DNA of 64,000 nucleotides from Tetrahymena elliotti 4EA (lineage: Eukaryota > Ciliophora > Oligohymenophorea > Hymenostomatida > Tetrahymenidae): positions 748,761 to 812,760 of the forward strand of contig JH720321.1 in the NCBI GenBank assembly GCA_000231825.2, read 5' to 3'. The position numbers were made by a program, and so were the translations under genes. This document shows, in pieces, positions 24,889-38,000 of the stretch. A model generated the notes under the pieces. It made no database searches. It saw only the letters and a list, made by a program, of their open reading frames with translations, and was not told the origin of the DNA. Position 1 is the first letter of the stretch, and every line of letters starts with the position of its first letter.

Positions 24889-24971
24889 AGAACTATTGCT
24901 TTGTCTATAGGTTAGGTGGTAATACCATCTAAACACGAATGCATGACTGTTTTAAGAAAGCAAATAGTTCT
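24889..24971 (+). ncRNA. Candidate structured RNA with closing stem and inner hairpin
   Basis: AGAACTATTGCTT (24889-24901) pairs with AAGCAAATAGTTCT (24958-24971) with one bulged base. Inside, AGGTGGT (24914-24920) and ACCATCT (24924-24930) form a seven-pair hairpin with an AAT loop and one G-U pair. A T-run (24990-24996) lies 18 nt downstream, as expected for Pol III termination. The stretch is much less AT-rich than its flanks. It resembles no RNA class I can name; the strand is chosen from the T-run only. Confidence 0.45.
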
Positions 24972-25459
24972 ATGTTGAATTTTTAAAAACTTTTTTTCTC
25001 TTTTATTATTTTTACTTTGACATTGACTCTATTTTTTCTGTATTTTTTTTTATTTGTTTTTTAATTATGATTAAATTAATTATTCCTTATTGATAATTTT
25101 ATTATTTAAAAAAAAGAAAAAATCAATAAATAAAAAGTTAATCTCCAATTTAAGTTTCAAAGTAATTCATAATTTAGAATCAAAAAATTAAAAAGATTTT
25201 TTTATTCAAAATGTTTATTTGAAAAGTGAATGAATTATAAGATGTTAATTTAATAAAGAATCTAAGAGGGAAAAAAAGAAAAATAAATTACTCATATTTT
25301 AAATGAAAAATCAACAATCAAATAAAATTTTTATAAATAAAAGGTGATTTTTATATTTTCTTCATAAAATATCTTAAAATAACAAGTCATATTAAAAAAA
25401 AAATATTTCAGAAAATTAAAGATTCTGTTGTTAGGTCACGTCACTCATTATTTATTATT

Positions 25460-26332
25460 TCATTAAGATTAAGGAGTTTGTGAATTGGTATTTTTATTGC
25501 TACTGTCATTTTCTTTTCTTGTTTTGCGTTAATAGTTAGGTGTTCTACTATAATTATTTCTTCTACGATTATTGTTTCTTCCTTTTGCTTCACCACCTAC
25601 ATGTTAATTTTAATTTTGATCATTATTTTGCTTGTTTTGACTATTGTTATTTTGCTACTATTTTTAATCATAATTATTGTTCTTTCTGTCTTAGTTGTTG
25701 TTGCTATTATTGTTGTTATTATTATATCCTCTTTATTAATTTTATCTCTGTTTGGTGTATTTTCTCTTCTTCTATAATCTTAATTTATTGATGGTTGTTC
25801 TATATCCTCTTTTTTTAGAAACTCTGTTAGAGAGGTGAATAGTATTCAATGTTTCCACAATGTTTGAGTTGTTTGAAATGTTCAAATCAAAGCTAATAGA
25901 AATCTTTCCATTAACAGTTTGGTAATTTAATTTTTCTAATCCTTAAATAATTGGTTCAGCTTCAAACTCCATAATTAAAGTAGAGATCTCTATCTTAACG
26001 TCATTTATAATAGAGTTAGTTTGCTTGTAACTCTACAAAATTTAAAAGGCATTGTTAGCAGCGTTACCAATAGCAGTTAATGTTACTCGGAAATTTTTGT
26101 TATTTCCTTCTTAGTTATCTTAGTCAATTTACTTGACAATCGTGGTTGATTGTCTAGAAGTAACCTTGTATACGTTTTAACCTGATTAATCAGCTTCTTA
26201 AATTTTTACACCGTTGTTATCAACGATGTATTCGGAAATCTTATTGTGGAAATAGTTATACTTAGGTTCTTTGTTTTCGTAATGTTAATAATGTCTTCTA
26301 TACTATCTGTGTTAATTATTTTTGTCGCCCAT
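25460..26332 (-). CDS. Alba-like nucleic-acid-binding protein with Gln/Asn/Arg-rich tail
   Basis: Single exon, 290 aa, ATG 26332 to TGA 25460. The N-terminal half has an Alba-like pattern: NKISEYIVDNNG, then the strand-helix FRVTLTAIGNAANNAFQILQ and NDVKIEIS, resembling the VTLRARGRAISKAVDVAE core of Alba proteins. The C-terminal half is basic and low-complexity (KKRGYRTT, QQRGYNNNN, RRRNNYSR), comparable to RGG-type tails of eukaryotic Alba/Rpp25-like proteins. Such proteins bind RNA or DNA and can be subunits of RNase P/MRP or regulators of mRNA translation. The domain call rests on pattern recognition and is tentative; the QN-rich tail is directly seen. The plus-strand frame across 25540-25791 is only its shadow. 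Confidence 0.6.
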
Positions 26333-27638
26333 TTTTGTTTCTTTTTTTTAAATTATGATTTTTTTTTTTAACTTTTTGAATTATTTATTGTTATTAAAAT
26401 TATAAATATCTAATTTTTTTATTTTTTAATTTTTATTCACATCAAATATCTTGCTCACTCACTCTATTTAATTCCAATTTCTTTTTTCCTGCTTTTTTTT
26501 ATTTATTTTGTTTTCCTTCATACCTTTATTCATATCACACACATATAAAATCAATTAGATGTATTTTGAATAGGAATTTCTTTTTATTAGTTAATTTTCT
26601 TCATTTATTTTCAAATTGATTCTCTTCCTCCCTCCCTCCCTCCCTATTCTTATTTAAAATTCTATGAAGAATCTTAATTATTCAAACTTACTTTATATTA
26701 TTCCACATATTCCTATTTTTTTACTCTACTCATTTTCATTCAATAAATCTAAAGTACTTCAAATATCCCTCAATTTAACACTGTTGTTAACATTAATTTA
26801 TTAAGTTTTACAAAACTTTTCTTCTAGACAATTTATTTTATTCAAAATTAAATTTTTGTAAATTAATACATTTTTAAATTATTAGATGGTATTTCTAATA
26901 AAAGCAAACAATTAACTTTTCGCTTAACAAATTTATATGTTTGTAATCTATCTCATAATCTTTAATAAACACATGTATTACATTTTTAAAAATTATAAAA
27001 AGAGGAAGTTTTAAGTAAAATCTCTATAAAAATATGTTTTAATAAATTGTATTGTATTCTTCTTTGATCAAAAACAATATTCTAAATTTCAAAATGCTCT
27101 AATTTAAAATGAAAAAAATCAAATACTTAAGTTTATTTTTGTAAAATTTAATGTTCCTTATTAATACTAATTAATTTTCTTAGAAATCTATTAGCTAATA
27201 TAAAAGTATTTATTAATACTAATTATTTAAGCCTATAAATTATTAATTTATTACTTATGATTATTTTTAAAGAATGTTGAGGAGAATTGAAAATAAAGCT
27301 AAATAGTGATCAAATTAATCACCAAAAAAAATAATTCTTTACACATGAAGAATAATTTTGTTTTATAGATGGTAAAAAGAACAAATAAATTTTGTTGAAT
27401 ACTATTTTTAAAACTTTTAATAAATTTACTTTTAGATTTAATTTTAGTTTAGTAAGTAATTAAACTAACTTAAAATGTTTCTTAAAAATGAATAGCAAAC
27501 AAAATTTAACTTGGAACATAAATATTTTTATTTTACAGTTTATTTAGCTATTTATCAACTATTGTTATTATTGCTATTGACTGGTTACCCAAATAAAGGA
27601 CCTTTAATTGAAAAAATATCATTACTTTTAGATGAGAA
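26333..27638. other. AT-rich spacer with CCCT microsatellite
   Basis: Contains a (CCCT/CTCC)n tract at about 26626-26645, five units, on an otherwise A/T background. Nothing else found. Confidence 0.55.
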
Positions 27639-29177
27639 TCAACTATAATTCTTATTATTATTATTATTACTACTACTTACATAATTCGCAAACAAAGAAC
27701 CTTAATTTTAATTTTATTCTGTTTACTGTGATTAACTATTATCATTTCTTTATTGGCTAAATAAAGAATTATTATTTTAGATAGGGAATTGAAATAAACC
27801 ATTACTGTTACTTTGTTAACTCTATATAGATTTAGCTGCTACTGGTTGGTTGGGTGTAGAATTACTAAATAAACTATTATTATCACTTTATTTGTTTAAT
27901 AAAGATTTATTATTTTATGTAGGCAAATTAATGCTATTATTTTCATTTTTTTGTGTTTTTTGTACTATATTTTATTATTTTTTAGTGTTGCTATTAACAT
28001 TTGTTTCACTTAATTGTGTAGGTTGCTTATTTTGAGTAATTTTTTATTTAAACTAATTCAGCAACTCAACAAAAATATTACATAGATTTTCCTTTTGATT
28101 ATTACTCATAATATTTTGTATTTCATTCTGCTCATTTTCATTCAATTTTTGATAGTGCTCAAGAATATATTGAAGAACTTTAGATCTTTCATTTTACTTT
28201 TGGTAATCTAAATTATTGAATTCTTAAATTTTCAATGAATCAAAAGATATTAAATTTAACTAAATTTTATCTAAGCATGATAATAAACTCTACATATTAA
28301 TTGTGCTGCATTATTTTTTCGATTCTATTATCAATTGATTGATTTCATCTTTTATTTTAGAATATTCTTTCTTTCTTTACTTTAAATTGTTTTAGATTAA
28401 GCTTTCGTATTTTAATTCATGCAAAACGCTATCAAATATATGTTGAGTAACTTAATTAAAATTCGTTGTTGATTGCATCAACAAACTATTTTCTTATTCA
28501 TTAATTTCTTTTGTATTTATATTACTCTCAAAAAAGTTAATGTTTTAAATCAATTTATTTATAGCTAATTTTATTATACTGGGTATTCCTTTTTCAAGTT
28601 AATATTCTGTAAATTTGATTGATTTAATTTTTTCTTCTAAATCGTTCAAGGAGCCTTCTTTTTATGCATTTACTTCTTTTAAAATATTCCAATATTCTTC
28701 TTCAATATTATCTTCTTGAGAATTTAAAACGTTTCTCAAATTATTTCTTTAGAAATAGAAATTATAATTATTTATAATATCAGTATCAAAAGCTTTCTCA
28801 TTTTCAAGATCTTAAAGAGCTTTATCTTTAGACTCTTATAATGATTTCAAAAGTTGTTCTTCAAGATTAGAATAGTAATCCAAAATTTTCTACTTGATTT
28901 ATTCTTTCTTATTGATAGAAGACTCTTGTTGAATGAATTCTGTGATTAATGGGCTTACATCTTATGGCCAGTTATAAATAGGCTGACTATCTGATTAGTT
29001 AAGAACATTTTCAAGAGAAATTATAGAATCACTATTGATTTTCTATTTTATTATGCATATAGTACAATAAAATGCTTCGTTTGATTCATTCTTATTCAAT
29101 GATGCAAATTAAATATCAAAATTTGGATGAAATTTGCATTTTCTTTCTTTTTTATTGCTAGCAAATAAATTATACAT
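27639..29177 (-). CDS. Zinc-binding N-terminus plus coiled-coil protein with LF-rich tail
   Basis: Single exon, 512 aa. The N-terminus has a CKFH....CTIC arrangement (CKFHPNFDIQFASLNKNESN then EAFYCTIC), a short Cys/His motif common in ciliate proteins and reminiscent of a half B-box. The middle (residues ~60-330) is alternating Leu/Glu/Lys/Gln and probably coiled coil. The C-terminal ~150 residues are Asn/Gln/Ser-rich with repeated Leu-Phe motifs (NSLFS, GLFQF, NSLFSQ, GSLFANY), an SLF-repeat pattern like short linear docking motifs or nucleoporin-type repeats. No function can be assigned. The plus-strand frame at 27850-28035 is a shadow of this tail. Confidence 0.72.
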
Positions 29178-30433
29178 TTATTTATCTATTCTTTTATATT
29201 TTAAGCTTTAGATTTTAAAGTTAATTATTACTTTTAAAATAAGAAATCTTAAGTTTTTAAAGTCAAATATTAAACTATCCACAATTTATTTTTAATAATG
29301 TATTTGATATGATTTTAGTTCTGTTCTCTGATTTAATACTATTCATTCATTCACTTTTTAGAGATAAAATACTTTTATCAAATAAAACAAGATAGCTTTC
29401 TAAAAATAAAGCAATTACTAAACTTATAAAAATTATTTTTACTATTCTTTCACTCATAAGAAAAATTTTAATTCATTCTTTGACTAATCTTTTAGTATTA
29501 GGATGGTATGAAAAATTTGATAAAAGAAATATTTAAGTAACAATTTATGTCATTACATTTTTTTTGAGATAAAACACTTTTCTTCTTTTTATCTGAGAGA
29601 AAATTATAAAGATTTGATTAACTTTTATTTTATATTTATTCTGTAAATTAATTAAGGATTTAATCCTGAATTTTAACTATTCTTAAACTTTAAATTTTAA
29701 GAATATTATATCCAATTTAATTTCTTTTATTCTTTTAACATTTTAATTAGTGCATTATTCAAAGTATAATAGTAATTTGGTTATGATATTTATGTTTTTA
29801 TAACTTCTAAAGGTCTAAAGTTAAATAACAATAATATAAGATAAGAATTCTACAATAAATATTTTGATAATAAAAAAATTAAGATAAATCTTAAAAAAAT
29901 ATTTTGATTAAAATGATAAAACTAAATAGTATTTTAGATAAATTTTATTCTGATAAGGGGTTCATAAAACATTTTAAAACAGGAGTAAGTATGCTAATTC
30001 TGGCAATTATAAAAATTTTCTAATTTTTAAGTCTTCTTGAAATCAAAGAATTTGTTGAATTGATAATATACCATAAAAAAAAAATCTAGATTAGATATCA
30101 GGTCATTTATTAATCACCATCTTCTACTATATGACTTATCCTTATCTTATCTTTGTTAGTCATTAACAAACTAGAATCCTTTATAAAAAAAAATTAAATA
30201 ATAGAATAAACAATAAATTCCTTTAAATTAGATGTTCATAAGCTTTTTAAATTAGAAAATATATCAAAAAATTTAGGTTGAAATCCTCTTAATAAGCTTT
30301 ATGAGAAAAATCTAAGTATTAAGTTTATGGATAAAAAAAATATATTTGATATAAAAAAACTAACAAGGTGATTGATTTGATTTGATTGCTAAGTATTCAC
30401 AAATATATAATTAAATTACAAGAATTGGAGAAA
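29178..30433. other. AT-rich divergent spacer
   Basis: 1.25 kb between the zinc/coiled-coil gene (-) and the secreted-protein gene (+); likely holds both promoters. No recognisable element. Confidence 0.5.
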
Positions 30434-31060
30434 ATGAAGATGATATCTATTTTTATTTTTATTTTGGTAGTGAAATTAGCTTAAAGCGAAACAAATACTA
30501 ATTATATTGCTTTGTTAGAAGGTATTAATTTAAATTGCATCCAATAAATTTAATCATGTTATTCTTCAAATGGTTAATCATCTTTTAGTCTATGCAATGC
30601 ATATTTTGTGTAATATCAAAAAGTTTTGGTATAAAAGTAATTTAGCAATTACTAGAGCATTGTCTAAAGATAGACTATGCAAAATTAATATTTTTAAACC
30701 TTAATGAGCTGTATATTTAGTAAAACAAATTATAATCAATATATGAATTCTTGCGGCTAGTAATGGCTTTAATTTTCGTAGTGTTCACAAAATAAGCTTT
30801 GTAGCAATCTATATAGTAATTAAGAATTTTTCTAAAAATGGAATCAAACAGAATAATAAACATGCTTAGAAGTAGATATTAATTGTTAAATACCCAAAAA
30901 AAAAGAGTTGATTGATCAATATTATTCTAATGTTTCATAGGAAGTATAATAATTCATAGTTTGCTTTACATAAAATTAATAATCCAATTCTTCTGAAATT
31001 TTACCGATTTACAAAAGTTCAATCTTAGCATTCTTATTAATTTTGATTGTAATAGTATGA
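30434..31060 (+). CDS. Secreted Cys-containing protein, probably GPI-anchored
   Basis: Single exon, 208 aa. It starts with a clear signal peptide (MKMISIFIFILVVKLAQS). The body is Gln/Asn/Ser-rich with about ten Cys residues, partly in spaced pairs, and ends with a hydrophobic tail (SSILAFLLILIVIV) that stops immediately with no cytoplasmic residues. Signal peptide plus hydrophobic terminal tail is the pattern of GPI-anchored surface proteins, abundant in ciliates. No homologue is recognised and no function is proposed. The tail could also be a simple C-terminal TM anchor. Confidence 0.7.
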
Positions 31061-31301
31061 CTGACTCATTTAGATATATTTGTATTTCTATTTAAAATGT
31101 TTACAATTGAGCATGCAACTCTTTCTATTCAGTTAAATTGTTGATTGAAATTCTTTAGGATTAAGCTTAATAAGCCTAATTAGAACCCTCATTATTATTG
31201 CTGTTGTTATTATTGGCACCATGAGAAGAATTAGAGTTACCCAATTTATTCGTTTATTTGTAATACATAAATGTATACAAAATTAATAAAATTATTCTCA
31301 T
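30954..31301 (-). CDS. Small Asn-rich membrane ORF, antisense overlap
   Basis: A 115-codon minus-strand frame: a hydrophobic start (MRIILLILYTFMYY), an Asn/Ser tract (NSSHGANNNNSNNNEGSN) typical of ciliate coding sequence, then a probable coiled coil (NLTEQKELHAQLQTFQIEIQ). Its last 107 bases overlap the 3' end of the secreted-protein gene on the other strand, so either the true 3' end lies earlier via an intron, or the ORF is not real. No family recognised. Confidence 0.35.
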
Positions 31302-32038
31302 AAATGATATTTAGCAAATTAATATTCACATTTTAATTTTTATAAGTATTTTAATTCAGTAATTTAAACTATTCCAAATAAAGTAAACAATTCTTCATAT
31401 TTATTTGTTTTTTAAAATCAAATTAGTTCTCTTTTAAAAAAATTTTTTTGTGAAAAATAAATTTATCTTTGTTGTTCATGAGAATCATTATTAAAATCAT
31501 TTTAAAATATTTATTTAATTTTCTAGTTAATTACTAGAGCTAAAATGTTTTTTTATTTTCTAAAATTAAAATCTTCTTTCTTTTGATCAAAACTATTAAA
31601 TAGATCCAAAAAATAATTTGTTTTCATTATTAATTTTATTTTTCAATTATGATATTTCAATAACTCATTTATCATTTTTATTTATTTGAAAGGAATAATT
31701 CTAATATTGAGCTAAAAGATTTAAAAAATTTTTTTAATGAAGTTTCTAAAGCCTACAAAATACGAATTATTTTTTAATTATTAATATCAATATCAATTAT
31801 ATCATTGGTAATTTTTGCTAGGTATTTAACAAAATTAGAACTAAAATTCAAAAAAAATTTGTAAAATTAATTAAATCAAATCAAAAAAATCCAAGCAAAT
31901 ATTCTTATCATTTAAAATAAAATTGATGTATTTTAATTTATTTGCTTAATAGTTGAATAATCAAAAGCAAACGGATCAATTATTCTTTTTTGAAGAAAGG
32001 ATTGAAAGAGAATTTTAGCTTACTATCTTAAAATAAAC
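31302..32038. other. AT-rich spacer
   Basis: No feature seen; probably includes the promoter of the large appendage-domain gene. Confidence 0.5.
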
Positions 32039-35000
32039 ATGAGTAAAAAAATTAATGATCTCATTAATGATGTTCTTAGTGATTTAGAAACTTATAAATC
32101 CAATATTAAAAAAGTGAAATCTTAAGTAAGTTCAGGGGATCAGTAAATAATATTGAATTGGATTAAATGAATTTATCAAAATTAATATTACTTTGAATAA
32201 TCAATCGATCTATTCATGATAAATACAAGTCATACTTTTAAAAATTAATAGGGAATAAATAAATTTAGTTTTATAAACCACTGAATATTGTTTAACAAAT
32301 CCTACAGTTAAGCCTATAGCTCTCCTTAACTCATTGAGAGTAAATTTTTATTAAAAACGAAAAATTTATCATGTTTGAAGATTTGAAAATGTTGATCTTT
32401 TTCTTTCTGAATAGTCTTTTTTTATTTTTAATAGTTATTAAAGGAATCAATGGATACAAAAAATGTAGAAATAATTAATAGGCTTAACAAAAATAAAACA
32501 ATTTTAGATAAGATGTTTTAATTAGCAAAATTTGATCATTAAAGCTAAAATGATGATAGGGGTTCACTTTATTATGGTGAAAAAGCAGGTTAGTTTATTT
32601 TTAGAATATGAATAAAAATTAGTAAATTTTTTATATAAATAATTATTTAGAATAGTAAATGCAAATTATTGGAAACAGTTTAGTAAGACTAAGTTTAGAA
32701 TGCTTCTTGTTTTGGTCATATCTTTATTAAAATGATTTTGAAAATCCTAATGAAATTTCTGCTTATTTATAATATTATGAATCTCTTGTAGAATTAGGTG
32801 TTAAATTTCCTGAAAAAATTAATTATTTTAAGTAAGCTTTAAAAGAAATGTAACAACAGCCGTAAAATCCTTAAACGGAATAAGACTAAAATGGCAATTA
32901 GAGAGATTTACCATAAGAAATTGATGAAATAGTTAATAAATTTAACAGTGTTCTTTTGTAAATTGAAGTAGGAATTAGCAATGAAAAAAGTGATTAAAAT
33001 ATTAACTAAAAAGGTAAAATTAATATTAATTCTATCTTTTAAAGTTGTTTATCATTTTTAATTTCAAAGAAATGGAGAGTTAGTTTGCAGTAATTGATGC
33101 ATTTGTTGACAAATCTTTTGAATTCATTTAGCTGATAAATACATAATATAAAAATTTAGAGATGTAGTATAAATAATACTTATCTAATTTATAAATAAAA
33201 GCTATTTCAATTTAGAAATCATACAAATCATATAAACAGAAAAATATTGATTTCATTAAGTTTAGAAATTTATATTTAGAGGTTATTAATAAAGAACTTC
33301 TTTAGATATTACTTGAAGAGGAAGAAGAGCAATAAAATAAATCAAAATAAAATGCTTCTTTGCATTCTAAATCTAATTAAGCAAATAATAATTTAGAAAT
33401 AGAAGAAATAAATGAAATTGATTATGGTGATTCAAAAATAAGCAGTAAATAAAGGTCAAATAACTCAAGCAGTGGATTTACATAAGAGGATGCTAACTCG
33501 ATTAAAGATAAGAAAGGTAAACAAAAAGAAGAATCACCTAGGCTTTATTACTATAATCAATCTAGTGAAAATAAATATGTTAAGTAATAGTCTGATGAGA
33601 GAAAATCATCAACAAGGTACAATGATAAAAATAATTATGGAGATTTAGATGATAAAGCAGTTAGTAGAAAAGATGACTCAAAAAATAATTAGTAAACAGA
33701 GAATGTGATATATTTATATAAATAGAATAACAACACTAATATTAATCCTAGGGATAGCTTTGGTAATTATCCAAGCACTACTATTTAATCTAATAAGTTA
33801 GAAGAAATAAACTAACCTAAGTTTGGATAATAATTGAATACCAACAATAGTAGTAGAGTTGTTATATAAAATAATAGCAGCAGTAATTTTTCTTCAACTA
33901 ATAATACTCCAGCATTTAGAATTGACTCAAATAATTAGCGTAAATAATTTATAAATTAATAGTGATATGTAAATGATGTATTATTTTTTTTTAGAATAAA
34001 TGAAATCGTTTAGAGAAAACCAAGAAGATGCAAATTTAAGTCAGAGAAATTTAGAAGAAAAGTAAATGGAGATTTAAAGATTAAATAATCTGTTAAATGC
34101 AAAGGAAAAAGAAAAGGAATTAATAGAAAAAGAGGTCAAAATCAACAAAGATGAAAAAGAGGTAATATTTATTTATTTATTTCTGCATTCAAAAATGATA
34201 GAAAAACATACATTTTTAAAAAGATGCACAAAAGAGAAAGCGAAAGATAGAAAATATCGATTGAAAAATTAGAAAATTAAATAAATGTTTTAGAGAGAGA
34301 AAAAAATCTTATGATAGATGAGAAGGATATTCTCAATTAAAAGCTTGAGCAAGCTTAAGATAAAATTTCATAATTGACTAATAAGACCATTTAAAATTAA
34401 TAATAAATGACTGATTATCAATTAATCATGTCAGAAAATTCATAGCTTAGACAAGAATTGAATTAATTTAAGAATCATTATTAGGAAATGGTAGATTCTC
34501 ATGAAAAAAGAGAAAATGAGATGCTTCAAAGAATCAGAGTAAAAAATTATTTTTTTATCTAATTTATCTTAAAATCATTAAATTTATTTATCTGACAGGA
34601 AATTGAAAAGGAGAAAGCTTAAAAAGAAAACGAAAGTGACAAAGAAAAACTAAAGTTAAATGAAAAAATTAAAGATTAGCAAAATTAGATACATGAACTT
34701 GAAGATAAAAATAGAATTTTAGAAGAAAATGTTGAAAATTCTAAAAGAATATCTCTTGTTGTTGATGAATAAAAATAGTCTGAAAGCAAGAAGACTCAAA
34801 ATATGGTATAGGAGTTACAGAGTAAAAGAACTATTATTGAAAAATATGAATCTGATAATGAGAGGTTATCTAAATAGATTACTATCTTGAAAGATGATAT
34901 GAAGAGATAAAATGAATATTTATCAGAATTAGAATCTTAGCTAAATAATGTTTAGCTAGAAAGGGATTAATTAAAAAATAAGGTATAAGATTTGCTTTAG

Positions 35001-38000
35001 TAATTAAGTGATGAGAGAGCAAAAGCTGTTTCTCACTAGTAGCTTGAACTTGAATCATTAAGTGTTGATTAAAAATTTTAAAATGAAAGACTGGAATATA
35101 ACTTAAAAATTGAAAAGATAGAATTAGAAAATATTAAATTATAAAAAGATTTAATAGCTAAAAAGGAGTACATTGATTAATTGAATCAAAATAATTCTGA
35201 GCTAAATGATCTTATTTAAGATTTAAAAGAAGAATCAAAGCAATTAAATAGCAAACTTGAGTAGTAAAATATAAAAATTAGAGATTTAAATAATGTCTAA
35301 CAGTAGCAGTAAAAATCTGCTAGATCTATGTCAACCGATAGATAATTTAACTAAGAAGAACTAAACATGTTAAAATCTCAAATTTAGGAGCTCTAAAATG
35401 AAAGGAACGCTCTCAAAAAAGAAATAGAAGAAAATAAAAATTCCAAATTAACCTATAGGTCAGCAAATAACTCTTTAAATGGAGAAAGTAAAGCTCAGCA
35501 AATAGAAATCGAAGAAAAACTTTAATTTCAACAACTGTAAATAGATTAATTAAATAAAATTATTCAATCTCTTTAACCCATTTAGTCAGAAAATATGAGG
35601 CCAAAAAGGTAAAAATATTATTTTTTAACCATTCTTCATTAATTTAACATACTGAAAATATTATTTATCTTTAAAACGTTCTTCATTGATTGGATTCTAA
35701 ACTCACTGCATCTTATTTTTTACAAGATTTAAAATTTTAAAATTAAAATTGAGATTTGATTTATAAACTTGAAAATTAATTCATATTAAAATTAAAATGG
35801 AAAGAAACTAAGTAATTAACTTAATAAAAAAAGACATAAAAATTTAGTTTAAAATTACAAAAGTAACACTTGATTTAAGCTTATTTGGTTTATTAAAAAC
35901 AGTAAAAGAGATCACCTAGAAATTTAAACTTATGAAAATTAAAATATAATGAGCGCTTTTGATTAAACATAAAAATCTACCTAATTTTCTAGCTATAATG
36001 GCTAAGATATGGTCAGAGTAAAATTTATATTTATGATAAAAATGAATTAATTAATGTTTAAATAAAAAACAGATAGATACCAAGGCTACACCCACTTCTA
36101 AACCTCCTATATATGTTAGAGATTCTATATCCGAAGAATAATCAACATAACCAAATTTATATATGCCAAGGAATTAGTTGAGTTTAACATAAAATTTGAA
36201 TCCTTTAATGCTAAAGCTCTCTAATATCACTACAAACAGTAGTGATTAGATCAACTAAATAAATGCATAGAACATCTATTAGCAAAAATTGATGCAAGAT
36301 TTATTTTCTGCACAAGGCTATTTAACCTAAAACAATACAATCAATTCATCTTTTAACAACACAAAAAGTGATTTTAATGCTTCTGGTTAAATTTAACCAT
36401 AGAAAATTCTCCATTCAGAACCAACCACATAGACACCCTAAAGCAGAAAATTTTCTCTTGATTAAATGATAGCTTAACAATAAATACCTTAGAGTGTTAA
36501 AAACTAAAGAGGTCTCAATACTATTGAAGAGGTATTTATTTTTCTTCAATTACTTTTTAAAAAATCAATTTTATTTAAAAAAATCTAAAAAGGAATCTAG
36601 CAATACTTTTCGAAAGAGACCTACTATAAGAAGTAAGAGTAACATAAATAATTATTCAAGTAATAATTAATCGAATTTTTTGAATTTGAGTGACTACTTA
36701 AGGAGCAAAACACCTATACATTCAGGTCACTCAACTACAAGCCACAGCTAATATTTTTCTAATACAATGGGATTATTTAATAACACAAATAGCAATAATA
36801 ATAACTTTCAGAGCACTAGTAATGGGTTTAGCCATTCTAGAAGTAGATAAGAAAGTCGAAATAATAGTAGGTGTGATAGTAGAGTATCAAGTGATTTTTT
36901 AAATCTTTCTGCAGAATAAAAAGATTCTTAGGATAATACACTTTATCTTGACATTGAAAACAATGATTATCATCTAAGTACAAACAATAATACAAGTTTT
37001 AATGTAAATCCTCAACAATAAATTTCTGTGAACTAAAATATCAATGCAATAACTAATAATAATAACTTAAATAACACCCCAAATTCAATAAATACTTCCT
37101 TTTTAGGTAAAAGAAGCTAATCATAAAATTCATCTAAACTAAATCTGCAAAAAATAAATAATAACAGTATGACACTTACCCTATAACCAAACTCTTTCCA
37201 ACAAAATATTAATTTAAATGAAACAGAAAATTTTGCAACAACTACAACAAATTTATAATCATCTACTATTACTCCAAGCGAAAGACAGAAATGCGATTTC
37301 TTCTTTTAGCAATTAATTTATCCTTTTCAAAAGCCAGATGATTACTACAACAACAGAAATAAATAAAATAGTGTAAAGGGATAGCTTCTTAAATTTAACA
37401 ACTAAATTTAATAAAACTATTACAAATAATTCTAAAAAGCTTCTTTATCTAATTAATTCGAGCAAGATAGTAAGGATAGCACTGCTTTTGAAAAATTCAG
37501 AAAATCATGTCTTCAAGAAAAAGGTGTAATATCTTAAAATAATATTATTAAAGTTGGTACTCTCTCATCTCACCATTACAGTTAGACAAAAAAGCATTTT
37601 TTGAAAATTACTGTACATTTTTTGAATATTTCTAAGTAAGACATCAGCCATTTATCTTATGTGAATATGGAAAATTAAGGTACTTTTTTATTTGAATTTC
37701 CAAAAATATTAACTTTTAATAATTAAAATAAAAAATTAGATGTAGTTGTAAAAATGAACCCAACTGTTGTTAAATGTGATATTCCCTCAGAGCATAAAGT
37801 TAAAGTAGACTTATTAATGCAAATTGTAAAAATCCCATTTAACCTACCAGAAGGATCAATATTGTTAACGTAAAATTTTAATAATTGCAGTCAAAGAATT
37901 AATTTAAATTTTATTCATAAAAAGATAAAATGGTAAAGATTAACAAATTCAAATTGCTTTACCAGCTATGATAAACAAATTTATGGTTTATAAAGATATA

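Larger units (their letters stand above)
23772..25459. other. Spacer with AATC repeats and a structured element
   Basis: Convergent 3' spacer of 1.7 kb. It holds AATC/AATA simple repeats (about 23937-24090) and the inverted-repe­at element at 24889-24971, both listed separately. Otherwise A/T-rich. Confidence 0.5.

Noticed and set aside
24889..24971. tRNA or tRNA-like gene
   Set aside because: A box-A-like TAGGTTAGGTGG exists but there is no B box, anticodon arm or acceptor stem of tRNA geometry.
25540..25791. Plus-strand Tyr/Phe/Cys-rich frame
   Set aside because: Shadow of the minus-strand Alba-like gene's QN-rich tail; hydrophobic aromatic content is the reverse of AAC/AAT runs.
27850..28035. 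Plus-strand hydrophobic frame
   Set aside because: Shadow of the Asn/Ser-rich C-terminus of the minus-strand zinc/coiled-coil gene.
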